Assembly (NCBI GenBank): GCA_020725865.1
Contig: DYEC01000022.1
Coordinates: 53,824 to 117,823, forward strand
DNA: 64,000 bases
Origin: Anaerolinea sp.
GTDB lineage: Bacteria > Chloroflexota > Anaerolineae > Anaerolineales > Anaerolineaceae
Reading direction: 5' to 3'
This document shows, piece after piece, positions 45,667-55,901 of the stretch. Every line of letters starts with the position of its first letter. The stretch's first letter is position 1. The translations under genes were made by a program, and so were the position numbers. The notes beneath the pieces were generated by a model. That model was not told the DNA's origin, ran no database searches, and saw nothing but the letters and a program-made list of their open reading frames with translations.

Positions 45667-46751
45667 GCGTTCCTTCCGTATTGGTAATAAGCAGCACATG
45701 CGCCTTCTGAAGACACCATAGTAGCCCCCAATGGGTTTTGAGGGGTACATATTGTTCCAAAAGCTGGACATTCAGGAGGTTTTTTGAGCCCTTGTAAAAT
45801 CAAACCCGAAATACATACAGGGGACTCTTTAGTCTGGATGTCGTGAACACCAAATCGTTTTTCTGCATCATATTCTGCCCATTCTGGTCGCAATTTCCAC
45901 CCGCTCATTGGGATGGTACCGATACCGCGCCAGTTTCGGTCACAGGGTTCATAGACTTTGTTGATGATAGACTGAGCTGTCTGATTACCATCTTTCGTTA
46001 CCGCTCTTGGGTAAGCATTTTCCACTGTTGCTGAGTCGTTTTCCAGTTGCTGGACACATCTTAAGATGCCCTGTGCCAGGTCAAGGGGTTCAAATCCCGT
46101 CACAACAATTGGCACACGGTAGCGTTCAGCAATGGGGAGATATTCCCAATACCCCATAACCGTACACACATGCCCAGCAGCCAGAAATCCCTGCACCCGG
46201 CATTCTGGAGAGCTAAGAATGGCATGCATGGCTGGTGGAACACATACCTGTGATACAAGCACAGAGTAATTTTTTATTCCCTGTGCTTTTGCTTGAATGA
46301 CGCTCATGGCATTTGCCGGTGCAGTAGTTTCAAAACCAATCGCAAAAAAGACCACTTCTTTTTCTGGATTCCCTTGAGCAATACGGACGGCATCCAGAGG
46401 CGAGTACACCACGCGCACTTGTCCACCCATCGCACGCACAGAAAACAGATCACGTTCCGAGCCGGGAACTCGCAGCATATCGCCGTAGGAGCAAAAGATA
46501 ACATTTGGCTGAGAAGCAATCGCAATTGCTTTATCTACCAACTCTAAGGATGTGACACACACTGGGCAGCCTGGTCCATGAACTAGCTCGATTTGTTCGG
46601 GCAGAAGCTGGTCCAGTCCGTACTTTAGTAATGCATGTGTTTGACCGCCGCAGATTTCCATAATTACCCAGCGGCGCGTGACAATGCGGCGAATTTGTTC
46701 TAGAACGCCTTTTACAAGGGGAGCCTCTCGAAACTCGTTGATGAATCGCAT
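45663..46751 (-). CDS. hypD: Hydrogenase maturation protein HypD
   Basis: The 362-residue protein has the HypD motifs [61 protein letters not shown] and GALCAAYYQ-like terminal [11 protein letters not shown], including the cysteines for the [4Fe-4S] cluster and the Fe(CN)2CO site. It assembles the iron ligands with HypC and HypE. It follows hypC closely (14 bases) and precedes hypE with a four-base overlap. Confidence 0.95.
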   Translation of the reverse strand: MRFINEFREAPLVKGVLEQIRRIVTRRWVIMEICGGQTHALLKYGLDQLLPEQIELVHGPGCPVCVTSLELVDKAIAIASQPNVIFCSYGDMLRVPGSERDLFSVRAMGGQVRVVYSPLDAVRIAQGNPEKEVVFFAIGFETTAPANAMSVIQAKAQGIKNYSVLVSQVCVPPAMHAILSSPECRVQGFLAAGHVCTVMGYWEYLPIAERYRVPIVVTGFEPLDLAQGILRCVQQLENDSATVENAYPRAVTKDGNQTAQSIINKVYEPCDRNWRGIGTIPMSGWKLRPEWAEYDAEKRFGVHDIQTKESPVCISGLILQGLKKPPECPAFGTICTPQNPLGATMVSSEGACAAYYQYGRNA

Positions 46752-46764
46752 GTTCTACCTATAA

Positions 46765-47025
46765 CTATTTGCTATCAAGGTTGTCACTAAGCTCTTCGCC
46801 CAATAATGCAACTTCTCGCAGAGTTTGTAAAGTTTCAAGCGCTTCTTGTTCACTTAGCAGATTAATAGCAAACCCAGCATGGATGATGGCATAATCACCA
46901 ACCTTTGCTTCTGGGGTTGCTTCAATGCATACTTCTCGGATAACGCCGCCAAAGTCAACTTTTGCCATTTGAAAATCTTTGGCTTTATAGATTTCAATAA
47001 TTTTGCCTGGAATACCTAAACACAT
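46765..47025 (-). CDS. hypC: Hydrogenase maturation chaperone HypC
   Basis: The 86-residue protein begins MCLGIPGKIIEI, with the essential Cys2 and the following OB-fold-like strands (KVDFGGVIREVCIEATPEAKVGDYAIIHAGFA). It carries the Fe(CN)2CO group between HypD and the hydrogenase large subunit. It lies between hypF and hypD. Confidence 0.95.
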   Translation of the reverse strand: MCLGIPGKIIEIYKAKDFQMAKVDFGGVIREVCIEATPEAKVGDYAIIHAGFAINLLSEQEALETLQTLREVALLGEELSDNLDSK

Positions 47026-47078
47026 GGTGGTTGACTCCTTAAGTTTGAATTTAGGCTTACATTTTGCAATGTACCATG

Positions 47079-49370
47079 TTAACCTTTCGTCAATGCGTTC
47101 GCAATCAGAGCTTGTCCAAGAGCGATTCCACCGTCATTTGCTGGGACGCGGTGATGGATCAATACCGTGAATTTTGCACGCTTTAGTTCCTGCAATGTTT
47201 TGGTGAGAAGCAAGCGGTTTTGCCATACTCCACCGCTTAATGCGACAGTTGAATGACCATTGCCATTGCGAACATGCAAGCAGAGTTCAACAACAAGTTG
47301 AACAACACTGTTGTGGAAACGCGCTGCCAGAACAGGGATGGGGATTCCAGCGCGCCAATCGCCGATAATTTGATGCAGCATAGCATTCGTGATAATTTGA
47401 TCCCCTTGAATTTCCAGGGGATAAAAGCCCATTTCTGCAGGATCGGCTAACGCCTCCATCTCAATGGCTGCCTGCCCCTCGTAAGTATTGACCTGGCAAA
47501 TCCCCAACAGAGCAGAGATTGCGTCAAACAAGCGCCCCATGCTGGACGTCATGGGCGAGTTAATTTGGCGTCCCAATTGAGAGCGCAAGGCAGTTCGTTC
47601 TTCATAACAAAGCGCCTGAACTGGGGGTAAATCGGTTTCCCAATCTATGCCAGCCTGCCAAAGATGAGAAAGTGCCATGCGGGCGGGTTTTCGGGCGCTT
47701 ATATCGCCGCCGGGTTGTGGAGTATATGCCAAATGGAAATATCGTTGGTACCCTTGGTAATTTCCCAGTAGCACCTCTCCTCCCCAGATGGCACTGTCGG
47801 TTCCTAATCCCGTTCCGTCAAAGATGAGCCCAATGACCGGCTCACCAGAATCCCAACCGTTATCCCCTAGACAGGCGGCAAGATGTGCATGATGATGTTG
47901 AATCTGAATCAAAGGTAATTGGTCTTGCTCTGCGCGCTGGTGAGCATAACGGCTGGCAAGATAATCAGGGTGCAAATCGCAGGCAATTATCTCGGGTTGA
48001 ATTCTAAACAATTTTTGATAATGAATAATGCCTTCTTCAAACGATCTTAAGGTTTCGTAGTTTTGCATGTCGCCAATGTGATGGCTTAGGAAGACGTAGT
48101 GTTCTCTGGTCAGGCAAAAGGTGTTCTTGAGTTCTGTACCGGTGGCAAGAATGGGGGACAATGGTTCTGCGACGGTCAGGGGGTCAGGCGCATAGCCACG
48201 CGCTCTACGAATTGGGTATCTTACCCCCTCAATAACTCTAACAACTGAGTCGTCCACACGCATATGGATGGGGCGATCATGCAAAAGAAAAGCGTCCGCG
48301 ATAGTCATAAGCCTTTGCAGGGCTTCTTCGTCTTCATAACAAATTGGCTCTTCAGATAGATTCCCACTGGTCATGACCAGCAACTCGGGAAAGCCGGGTG
48401 CAGGTTCCAGAAGCAGTAAATGAAGCGGGGTGTAAGCAAGCATCACCCCAAGCGTTTGTTGCCGTGGAGCAACCTCCAAGGCGACCGCTGAAGCAGGATG
48501 ACGTTCCAACAATACGATTGGTTTCTGCGGTGAGAGCAGGAGCGTTTCTTCTTCGGGATTCAAAATGCAATGCCTGCGAACGGTTTGCAGATCGAAAGCC
48601 ATCAAGGCAAAGGGTTTCTCACTGCGTCGCTTGCGTCTGCGCAATTCTGTGACGGCTGCCGAGTTTGTGGCATCACATGCCAGATGGTAGCCGCCTAAAC
48701 CCTTAATCGCTAGAATTTTTCCCTGCTGAAGCCATTGCCGGGCAAGTTGTAAGGCATCCTCTGATTCTGCCCGTCGTTCCCCATTGACCTGAAACCAGAT
48801 TTTTGGACCGCATTCTGGGCATGCGATAGGTTGGGCATGGAAACGGCGGTCGAGGGGGTTTTCGTATTCCTTTTGACACTGGGCGCACATTTGAAATGAT
48901 GACATGGTTGTCAACGGGCGGTCATAGGGAATATCTCGCACGATGCTAAAGCGAGGCCCACAATTCGTACAATTGATAAATGGGTATCGGAAGCGTCTAT
49001 TATAAGGGTCGAATAGCTCATGTTGACAATCGGAGCAAATGGACATATCGGGGGAAACGGGTATAAATTGCCCTACTTCAGGCTGACTGGCAACGATTTC
49101 AAATTGGCGATATCCATTTGGTGTGCAAGGCTCACTCTCTAGTTGATCAATTCGCGATAAGGGAGGCGCCTCGTTACGTATCGCTTGAAGAAATAAGCTA
49201 ATATTTTTTTCTGAGCCATTGACCTCGATTTCGACGCCGCTGGAAGTGTTTCGTACCCAGCCGGTTAGCTGATAGCGCTGGGCAAGTGAGAAGATGAAAG
49301 GACGAAATCCTACCCCCTGAACAATTCCATACACTCGAATTTTGCAACCGACAATTTCTGGGCTCATCAT
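47079..49370 (-). CDS. hypF: Carbamoyltransferase HypF
   Basis: The 763-residue protein has the full HypF order: acylphosphatase domain (VYGIVQGVGFRPFIF), two zinc fingers (CSDCQHELFDPYNRRFRYPFINC; CAQCQKEYENPLDRRFHAQPIACPEC, both cut here), YrdC-like domain (LAIKGLGGYHLACDATN) and Kae1-like domain (LIQIQHHHAHLAACLGD; VALSGGVWQNRLLL). It transfers carbamoyl to HypE. Two adjacent ATGs, 49370 and 49367, both overlap the hypB stop. Confidence 0.95.
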   Translation of the reverse strand: MMSPEIVGCKIRVYGIVQGVGFRPFIFSLAQRYQLTGWVRNTSSGVEIEVNGSEKNISLFLQAIRNEAPPLSRIDQLESEPCTPNGYRQFEIVASQPEVGQFIPVSPDMSICSDCQHELFDPYNRRFRYPFINCTNCGPRFSIVRDIPYDRPLTTMSSFQMCAQCQKEYENPLDRRFHAQPIACPECGPKIWFQVNGERRAESEDALQLARQWLQQGKILAIKGLGGYHLACDATNSAAVTELRRRKRRSEKPFALMAFDLQTVRRHCILNPEEETLLLSPQKPIVLLERHPASAVALEVAPRQQTLGVMLAYTPLHLLLLEPAPGFPELLVMTSGNLSEEPICYEDEEALQRLMTIADAFLLHDRPIHMRVDDSVVRVIEGVRYPIRRARGYAPDPLTVAEPLSPILATGTELKNTFCLTREHYVFLSHHIGDMQNYETLRSFEEGIIHYQKLFRIQPEIIACDLHPDYLASRYAHQRAEQDQLPLIQIQHHHAHLAACLGDNGWDSGEPVIGLIFDGTGLGTDSAIWGGEVLLGNYQGYQRYFHLAYTPQPGGDISARKPARMALSHLWQAGIDWETDLPPVQALCYEERTALRSQLGRQINSPMTSSMGRLFDAISALLGICQVNTYEGQAAIEMEALADPAEMGFYPLEIQGDQIITNAMLHQIIGDWRAGIPIPVLAARFHNSVVQLVVELCLHVRNGNGHSTVALSGGVWQNRLLLTKTLQELKRAKFTVLIHHRVPANDGGIALGQALIANALTKG

Positions 49371-50041
49371 GTAATTTTACGGATTGAAACCTGCTCTTTC
49401 AGCCAGTTTACCCAGTTAGATATTCCTTCGCCGGTCTGACAGGACAAAGGGAAGGTGACTAGACCCGGATTGAGCATTTCAACACCCTGGCGAAAATAAT
49501 CCATATCGAATTTCACATAGGGAAGCAGGTCAATTTTATTGATTACCAGGGCAGATACTCCGCGATAAATTTGCGGGTATTTGTAGGGTTTATCGTCTCC
49601 CTCAGGAATGCTGGCGATCAACACATTGGCATGTGTTCCCAATTGAAAGGCAGCCGGGCAAATCAGATTGCCGACATTCTCTACGATCAACAAATCCAAT
49701 TCTTTGAGAGGCATTTGCTGCAATGCGTTGTTGACCATGACGGCATCTAGATGGCAATCACCGCCAGTGTTAATTTGCACGGCTGGCATCCCTGCCGCGT
49801 GAACTTTATCCGCATCTATCGTCACAGGAGCTGTGTCTCCCTCAATTACTCCTATCCGGATTTGAGAGGTAAGCGCTTCAATGGTTTTAAGGATAAGGCT
49901 GGTTTTTCCAGCGCCGGGTGAAGCCATCAAATTGATTGCAAAGATGCCATTCTCGTCCAGCAAGCTACGGTTTATTCCAGCCAGACGATCATTGGCATCC
50001 ATAATTTTTTCAACGATTGTTACACGCTGGTTGTTCATCAT
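49367..50041 (-). CDS. hypB: Nickel-insertion GTPase HypB
   Basis: The 224-residue protein has the G1 MASPGAGKTSLILK, the CH-type metal site in TGGDCHLDAVMV, the IVENVGNLICPA segment and NKIDLLPY (G4). It lacks an N-terminal His-rich nickel store, as in most non-enterobacterial HypB. It delivers nickel to the hydrogenase precursor together with HypA. It precedes hypF with a four-base overlap and follows hypA by 14 bases. Confidence 0.95.
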   Translation of the reverse strand: MMNNQRVTIVEKIMDANDRLAGINRSLLDENGIFAINLMASPGAGKTSLILKTIEALTSQIRIGVIEGDTAPVTIDADKVHAAGMPAVQINTGGDCHLDAVMVNNALQQMPLKELDLLIVENVGNLICPAAFQLGTHANVLIASIPEGDDKPYKYPQIYRGVSALVINKIDLLPYVKFDMDYFRQGVEMLNPGLVTFPLSCQTGEGISNWVNWLKEQVSIRKIT

Positions 50042-50055
50042 AGCATCCCTATAGA

Positions 50056-50403
50056 TTATTTTTCAATTTCAATGCTATCTAGATAAAACTGTTCACCAGA
50101 AATGACGCGGATATTTGCGCTACTGCACTGTGGACAAGGGGTCAGAAGATTATTTTCTAGACTAAACGAATGACCGCATTCCTGGCATGTCATCTGCGCC
50201 GGAATACGATGAAAATGTAGTTGCGCCCCGCAGCAAATTGTATTTTTGCTGATGATGTCCCAATAGAATTGAACTGAATCATCAATAATACTGGATAAAC
50301 TACCAATCACTAGGTAGATATCTGTTACGCGCTTCGCTTGGGCTTGTGTAGCGTGACGCGTGGCTATCTCAAGAATATTTTCAGTGACTGCCAGTTCGTG
50401 CAT
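50056..50403 (-). CDS. hypA: Nickel metallochaperone HypA
   Basis: The 115-residue protein starts MHELAVTENI, giving the His2/Glu3 nickel site, and carries a zinc ribbon (TCQECGHSFS and PCPQCSSANI). It is the first gene of hypA-B-F-C-D-E. It lies 102 bases downstream of the formate dehydrogenase gene; that gap contains no clear terminator, so read-through from the fdh operon is plausible. Confidence 0.95.
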   Translation of the reverse strand: MHELAVTENILEIATRHATQAQAKRVTDIYLVIGSLSSIIDDSVQFYWDIISKNTICCGAQLHFHRIPAQMTCQECGHSFSLENNLLTPCPQCSSANIRVISGEQFYLDSIEIEK

Positions 50404-50505
50404 GGGATTTATTATAATCTAATCGGACAAATTTAGTAGGATTGTATTCTTGTGATGCTTTCCTAGCTTTGGGGCTGGCAATCGCTGGTTTGGGTCAGTT
50501 ATTCT

Positions 50506-53268
50506 TTACTCGATTAGTTCTACTCGAACTGCACAGACTTTATATTCCGGTATTTTAGCAATCGGATCGAGCGCTGCAATGGTTAATTCGTTGGTGGCTG
50601 TCTCAGGGAAATGAAAGTTAGCATGGAGTACACCAGGGGGTACCCGATCAGTGATCCACACTTCTGCCTCAGTCGAGCCTCGACGGGAAGAAACCCGCAC
50701 GCGCCGTTTCCCATTGATGCCAATATGAGCAGCGTCTTCCGGGTTCATCTCAATCAACGATTTACTGTAAATCTCCATTAAGCCCTTAGAGCGGCGGGTC
50801 ATCTCACCACCGTGCCAGTGATAGAGAACACGCCCAGTTGTCAACAGCATTGGATATTCATGATCGGGCAATTCTGCTGGTGGGATATGGTGTGTAGCTG
50901 TGAATTTGCCTAAACCACGCGAGAACTTATTAACATGAAGAATAGGAGTGCCCGGATGATCAGGAGTTGGAACCGGCCAATGCAATTGCTCACCACGATC
51001 AAGGCGCTGGTAGGTAACACCGCCATAAATTGGCGCCAGTGCATTGACCTCGTCCATGATTTCCGATGGATGCGTGTATTCCCATTTGGCAAACTTGGCA
51101 TTAGCGGGTTTTCTCGAGCCCTGCGCCAAAATCAGGTTTGCTAGATCGCGAGTGATTTGCCAGTCTTGCCTTGCATTGATAGTTGTTTCAATTGCTTGAC
51201 GCACTCGCTGGACGCGCCTTTCAGTATTCGTAAATGTACCATCTTTTTCTGCAAATGAAACCCCCGGCAAGAGTACATCAGCGTATTGCGATGTTTCGGA
51301 TGGGAAAATTTCTTGTAGAACGAGAAATTCCAATTCCTCTAGAGCGTGGCGCACATGATTGGTATCCGGGTCAGTCATGACCGGGTTTTCACCCAAAATA
51401 TAGAGGGCTCTTATCTTCTTTTCAGCCGCAGCTGGCATCATTTCTGTGACAGTCATCCCCACTTTTGAAGATAGCGGAACTCCCCAGGCTTCTTCAAATT
51501 TCTTTTGGGCTTCGGGGTTGGTGACGAGTTGGTAACCTGGATAGAAATTTGGCAAGCCGCCCATATCGCAGGCGCCTTGGACGTTATTTTGTCCTCGCAA
51601 TGGGTTGACGCCGCCTCCGGGTACACCCATATTGCCTAACAGCATCTGCAAATTTGCCAGTGTCATCACATTCTGTACACCGACAGTGTGTTGGGTGATT
51701 CCCATTGCCCAAATGGCAGCCATCGGATGATTTTGGGCAAAAATCTCGGCGGCTTCGTAGAGCAGTTCTCTTGGCACACCGGTGATCTCTGATACGGTTA
51801 TCGGGTCATACTGGGAAATATTTTGCCGAAATTCCTCAAATCCTTCAGTCCGCTCTTGAATGAAGGTTTTATTTTCCCATCCTTTTTCAAGGATGATGTT
51901 CATGAGACCATTGAGCAATGCAATATCTGTTCCGGGATGATGTTGTAGGTGCAAAACAGCAAATTCGGTGATATCTATTTTGCGCGGATCGGCAACCACC
52001 AGTTTGACGTTTCGCTTGAGGACTGCCTGACGAATGCGAGTGCCGAAGACAGGATGTTGTTCTGTCGTGTTCGATCCAATGATGAAAATTGAGCTAGCAA
52101 ACTTAACAATGTCGTCCATTGTATTTGACATTGCTCCAGAGCCAAACACAGTTGCTAAACCTGCCACGGTGCTGGAATGACACAGACGCGCGCAGTGATC
52201 CACGTTGTTGGTACCAATTACCTGGCGGGCAAATTTATTCATCAGGTAATTTTCTTCATTTGTACACTTTGCAGAGGTTAGGATACCAATGCTATCAGCA
52301 CCATAAGTGTCACGAGTCTGTATCAGTTTTTCGCTCACGATGCACAGCGCAGTATCCCAGCTAACCTTAACCCAATTGCCACGATCAGACTTTGCAGGAC
52401 GTTCACTGCCTTTCAACAAGTACTCTCGTACCATTGGATCAGTCAGGCGATCCTTATGGTGGACGAAGTCGAACCCATATCGTCCCTTAACGCATAAGTG
52501 CATGCCATTCACAGCGCCATTTGGATTCGATGTGACACGGATAATACGGTTATCTTTGATGTTCAAGTCAATGGTGCAGCCGACGCCACAGTAAGTGCAA
52601 GTTGTTGTGACAATCTTGTCCGGTGTCCCTAACCCAACTGACATTTTGTTATCTAAAGCACCAGTTGGACAATAGGCAACACACGCCCCGCAAGATTCGC
52701 AGCGTGCTTCTAACATTGTTCCATCTGCACCTGCGGATATATGGGTTTCATAGCCGCGTTTGGAGAGTCCCCAAACGAAACGACCCTGTATTTCAGCGCA
52801 GGCGCGAATGCAGCGGTTACACAGGATACACTTATTCAGATCCACCCATACGAACGGGTTTGGATCGCTATCAACTGCATAACGAGGCGTGCCGGCAGAT
52901 AATGAGGGAACATCTAACCCATAATAATTGGACCAATATATCAATTCGTTTTCACGACTATCGTTGGCTGCGTAACCTGCGTCGTAATAGGTGGAAAGTA
53001 ACAACTTCAGGACGGTTTTGCGAGACTCAATGATCTCAGCTGTGTCCGTCTGAATGTCCATTCCATCCTCTGCTGGTAATGTGCAGGCGGTGGTCGGACG
53101 CAAAGCACCCTTGACGTCAACTACACAGAGCCGACAGCCGCCATATGGGGTTAGGTCCTTGTGGTAACATAGCGTTGGTATGATGATACCTTCATCATTT
53201 GCTATCTCTAAGACAGTTTTTCCTTCTTGCGTGCGATAGGTTTTACCGTTAATTTTCAGAGTGATCAA
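50506..53268 (-). CDS. Formate dehydrogenase catalytic subunit, Cys-type, with N-terminal ferredoxin domains
   Basis: The 920-residue protein has an N-terminal [2Fe-2S] domain (C34, C45, C48, C62), a two-cluster ferredoxin region (CILCNRCIRAC; CESCGACVAYCPTG), then a molybdopterin domain with TTCTYCGVGC. The catalytic position is Cys363 in ARLCHSSTVAGL, where E. coli FdhF has selenocysteine. The DMSO-reductase-fold C-terminus follows. The start is TTG 53268 with AAGGAG eight bases upstream. It should oxidise formate or reduce CO2, passing electrons to the NuoE/NuoF-type subunits upstream. FocA lies directly upstream by three bases. Confidence 0.9.
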   Translation of the reverse strand: MITLKINGKTYRTQEGKTVLEIANDEGIIIPTLCYHKDLTPYGGCRLCVVDVKGALRPTTACTLPAEDGMDIQTDTAEIIESRKTVLKLLLSTYYDAGYAANDSRENELIYWSNYYGLDVPSLSAGTPRYAVDSDPNPFVWVDLNKCILCNRCIRACAEIQGRFVWGLSKRGYETHISAGADGTMLEARCESCGACVAYCPTGALDNKMSVGLGTPDKIVTTTCTYCGVGCTIDLNIKDNRIIRVTSNPNGAVNGMHLCVKGRYGFDFVHHKDRLTDPMVREYLLKGSERPAKSDRGNWVKVSWDTALCIVSEKLIQTRDTYGADSIGILTSAKCTNEENYLMNKFARQVIGTNNVDHCARLCHSSTVAGLATVFGSGAMSNTMDDIVKFASSIFIIGSNTTEQHPVFGTRIRQAVLKRNVKLVVADPRKIDITEFAVLHLQHHPGTDIALLNGLMNIILEKGWENKTFIQERTEGFEEFRQNISQYDPITVSEITGVPRELLYEAAEIFAQNHPMAAIWAMGITQHTVGVQNVMTLANLQMLLGNMGVPGGGVNPLRGQNNVQGACDMGGLPNFYPGYQLVTNPEAQKKFEEAWGVPLSSKVGMTVTEMMPAAAEKKIRALYILGENPVMTDPDTNHVRHALEELEFLVLQEIFPSETSQYADVLLPGVSFAEKDGTFTNTERRVQRVRQAIETTINARQDWQITRDLANLILAQGSRKPANAKFAKWEYTHPSEIMDEVNALAPIYGGVTYQRLDRGEQLHWPVPTPDHPGTPILHVNKFSRGLGKFTATHHIPPAELPDHEYPMLLTTGRVLYHWHGGEMTRRSKGLMEIYSKSLIEMNPEDAAHIGINGKRRVRVSSRRGSTEAEVWITDRVPPGVLHANFHFPETATNELTIAALDPIAKIPEYKVCAVRVELIE

Positions 53269-53271
53269 TTC

Positions 53272-54216
53272 TCACTCTCCTTGCTCAGTCCACTGCCGAC
53301 TTTCGCGGGTCGTTGGAGCTGGTTTTTTCATCGGACGCAGGTAGATGAACCAATATACCAGCCCAACCATAAAAGCTCCGCCAATGATGTTACCGATAGT
53401 GACTGGTAACAAATTACTAATAAAGAAGTTATACCATGTCAAATGGGGAAAGTCAGTTGGGGCTTTTTTGACTAATTCAAACAAGGCAGGATCACCCCAA
53501 TTCTTAACAAATAGGGCGATTGGGATGAAGTACATGTTGGCGATGCTGTGCTCAAAACCAGCAGCGACAAAAGCGGTGATGGGAAAGATGATAGAAAGAA
53601 TTTTGTCAATGGTCGAACGAGCGCTGAAACACAGCCAAACCGCCAGACACACTAAGGCGTTACACATAATTCCCAGCGCAATCGCTTGCCCAAATTCCAG
53701 ATTGGTTTTTGCTTCCCCGATACTCAGGACATTCAACCCGATTGCACCACTACCGAACATGTATTGCTTTGTGAAAAACATCAGAACAGCTGTGGCAATG
53801 GAACCAATAAAGTTTCCAAAATAGACGATGATCCAGTTTCGCATTAATTGTAAAAGCGTAACTTTTCCGCTGGTGAAAGCCATGATGATAAGATTGTTTC
53901 CGGTGAATAGCTCAGCGCCACCGACAATGACAAGGATCAAGCCTAGTGAGAAACTTAGTCCAGCCAGTAAACGAATGACACCATACGGAAGCCCGCTTGA
54001 AAAAGCTGGCGATCCTTCAGCGGTTTTGATGGCTATGCTTCCTGCGCTTACCGTGGTCGAGAAGATCGCTCCCAAAGCAATGAATGCTCCTGCCAATACA
54101 GCCAGAGCAAACATTTCCCCCAAAGTCATGTTTGCTTTTTTCACCCCAACCGCTTCAGCCTTTACGGCCATCTCGGCTGGAACGAGAGCGTCAATACTGA
54201 ATTCGTTATTTGCCAT
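53272..54216 (-). CDS. focA: FocA/FNT-family formate channel
   Basis: The 314-residue membrane protein has six predicted helices and FNT-family segments: GAFIALGAIFSTTV, GLSFSLGLILVIVGGAELFTGN, NFIGSIATAVLMFF, GIMCNALVCLAVWLCFSAR and GFEHSIANMYFIP, the last carrying the central histidine. Its position between the diaphorase and catalytic subunits of formate dehydrogenase strongly suggests formate as cargo. Confidence 0.9.
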   Translation of the reverse strand: MANNEFSIDALVPAEMAVKAEAVGVKKANMTLGEMFALAVLAGAFIALGAIFSTTVSAGSIAIKTAEGSPAFSSGLPYGVIRLLAGLSFSLGLILVIVGGAELFTGNNLIIMAFTSGKVTLLQLMRNWIIVYFGNFIGSIATAVLMFFTKQYMFGSGAIGLNVLSIGEAKTNLEFGQAIALGIMCNALVCLAVWLCFSARSTIDKILSIIFPITAFVAAGFEHSIANMYFIPIALFVKNWGDPALFELVKKAPTDFPHLTWYNFFISNLLPVTIGNIIGGAFMVGLVYWFIYLRPMKKPAPTTRESRQWTEQGE

Positions 54217-54250
54217 GACTTGTTACCTTACTAACTAATGAGCAATGCTT

Positions 54251-55891
54251 TCAGCTCACAGTAATCAACTTGCCAACCGGACAAACCCCAGTTGGGCAGA
54301 CTTTTAAGCGGATGTGCGCTTCAACCTCAGCGCGGAAATACTTGAGAACATCCCGAACTGGTGTCCCGGCTGTTTGTCCTAAACCACAGTTAGAGAGCTG
54401 ATTCATGTTATCGGCAAGCTCAAGCAGTGTGTCTAGATCAGCTAGTGTGCCGGTTCCTTTAGAAATATTATCCAGGATTTCATAAGAACGCTGGGTGCCA
54501 ATGCGGCAGGGGTTGCATTTTCCACAGCTTTCTCTGCGGAAGAAATTCATTAGCACTTTTGCCAGGTCTACAACACAGGTGTCTTCATTGCAAATTAACA
54601 ATGCCCCAGAGCCGAGCGAAACACCCGCTTTGGCATAGGCGTCAAAGTCCATTGGGGTATCTTGCAAGCTGGCAGGGATGACCGAGCCGCTTGAACCACC
54701 CGTCTGTGCCAGCTTGAAAGTGGAACCATTTTTCATCCCTTTGCCGTAAATCGCAATCACTTCGCGCAAAGTGATGCCCATCGGGACTTCGATTAGTCCT
54801 GTGGCATTTACATGTCCTAGTATGGTATACACTTTTGTGCCTGGGCTGCTCGGTGTTCCAATACTTCGATACCAGGCTGCACCATTTCGGATAATCGCTG
54901 GGACGTTTGCCAGGGTTTCAACGTTATTGACGAGCGTGGGTTTGCCCCATAAACCGTGTGTGGTTGGGTATGGCGGGCGGGAACGTGGTTCTCCTCGCTT
55001 GCCTTCAATAGATTCGATAAGAGCTGTTTCCTCGCCACAGATGTAAGCGCCAGCGCCGCTATGAATGTGAATATGAAAGCTGAAGTTGGTACCGAAAATA
55101 TGGCTACCAAGCATGCCCATTTCCTCAGCCTGACGAATCGCCTGAAGCAGACGATTTTGTGCCAGTAAGTACTCGCCTCGCACATACACATAGCCTTCAC
55201 TAGCACCAACGGCATAACCAGCAATGGTCATTGCTTCCAAGATTGAGTGCGGATCGCCTTCAATGATTACCCGGTCTTTGAAAGTTCCCGGTTCGCTTTC
55301 ATCAGCATTGCAAACAACAAATTTTTTATCACCTTTCGCTTTTGAGACAAAACTCCATTTCAGCCCGGTTGGGAAGCCCGCGCCACCGCGCCCGCGTAAG
55401 CCGGATTTGGTAATCTCTTCAATTACTTGGGTTGGCGTCATCTCTGTAAGAACTTTGCCAAGGGCAGTGTATCCATCATGCAGGATATAATCTTCGATGC
55501 TGTTTGGGTCGATAATGCCAGCCCGCTCAAGGACAATACGCTTCTCCGCGGGGAGTGTACCTTTTCGTGCAGAGAGCCAGGCAATACGTCCGCTCAATTC
55601 GCGCGCGGGGGCTTGTAAACCTGCAGCAACTCGCCCTTTATATAGGTGCTCTTCTACGAGGAAATGGACATCTTCTGGTCGAACCGGTCCATAGATCGTT
55701 GCTTCGGGATACACAATAACCATAGGAATGGCATCGTGCCTGCCAACATCACCAACCATGGATAAAGAGATTTCGTCCTCCAAGCCAAAAGCCTTAATTT
55801 CCTCTTGCAAACGCTCAAAAACTTGCTGCGCCCCGCGTTCCATGCTGTCGGGGTCGCTTGAAACCAGCACCATTGAACGATAGGTTTTCAT
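54251..55891 (-). CDS. NuoF-like NADH-binding flavoprotein subunit with degenerate N-terminal domain
   Basis: The 546-residue protein has a thioredoxin-like N-terminal domain (about 1-90) without cysteines, then NADH/FMN binding (GLRGRGGAGFPTGLKWSF, CNADESEPGTFKDR, GAGAYICGEETALIESIEG), SLBB domain and the N3 cluster site ESCGKCNPCRIGT with a later NCGLGQTAGTPV. No C-terminal ferredoxin domain follows, unlike the second NuoF at 56424. The frame extends to 55987; ATG 55891 with GAGGTG is the likely start. It oxidises or reduces NAD(H) for the formate dehydrogenase. Confidence 0.9.
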   Translation of the reverse strand: MKTYRSMVLVSSDPDSMERGAQQVFERLQEEIKAFGLEDEISLSMVGDVGRHDAIPMVIVYPEATIYGPVRPEDVHFLVEEHLYKGRVAAGLQAPARELSGRIAWLSARKGTLPAEKRIVLERAGIIDPNSIEDYILHDGYTALGKVLTEMTPTQVIEEITKSGLRGRGGAGFPTGLKWSFVSKAKGDKKFVVCNADESEPGTFKDRVIIEGDPHSILEAMTIAGYAVGASEGYVYVRGEYLLAQNRLLQAIRQAEEMGMLGSHIFGTNFSFHIHIHSGAGAYICGEETALIESIEGKRGEPRSRPPYPTTHGLWGKPTLVNNVETLANVPAIIRNGAAWYRSIGTPSSPGTKVYTILGHVNATGLIEVPMGITLREVIAIYGKGMKNGSTFKLAQTGGSSGSVIPASLQDTPMDFDAYAKAGVSLGSGALLICNEDTCVVDLAKVLMNFFRRESCGKCNPCRIGTQRSYEILDNISKGTGTLADLDTLLELADNMNQLSNCGLGQTAGTPVRDVLKYFRAEVEAHIRLKVCPTGVCPVGKLITVS

Positions 55892-55901
55892 AATCACCTC
55901 T

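Noticed and set aside
50404..50505. Gap between fdh and hypA checked for a broken hydrogenase gene or a terminator.
   Set aside because: No coding remnant, hairpin or promoter could be recognised in it.
50506..53268. Possible selenocysteine formate dehydrogenase.
   Set aside because: The catalytic codon is TGT (Cys363), not TGA, so no recoding is needed.
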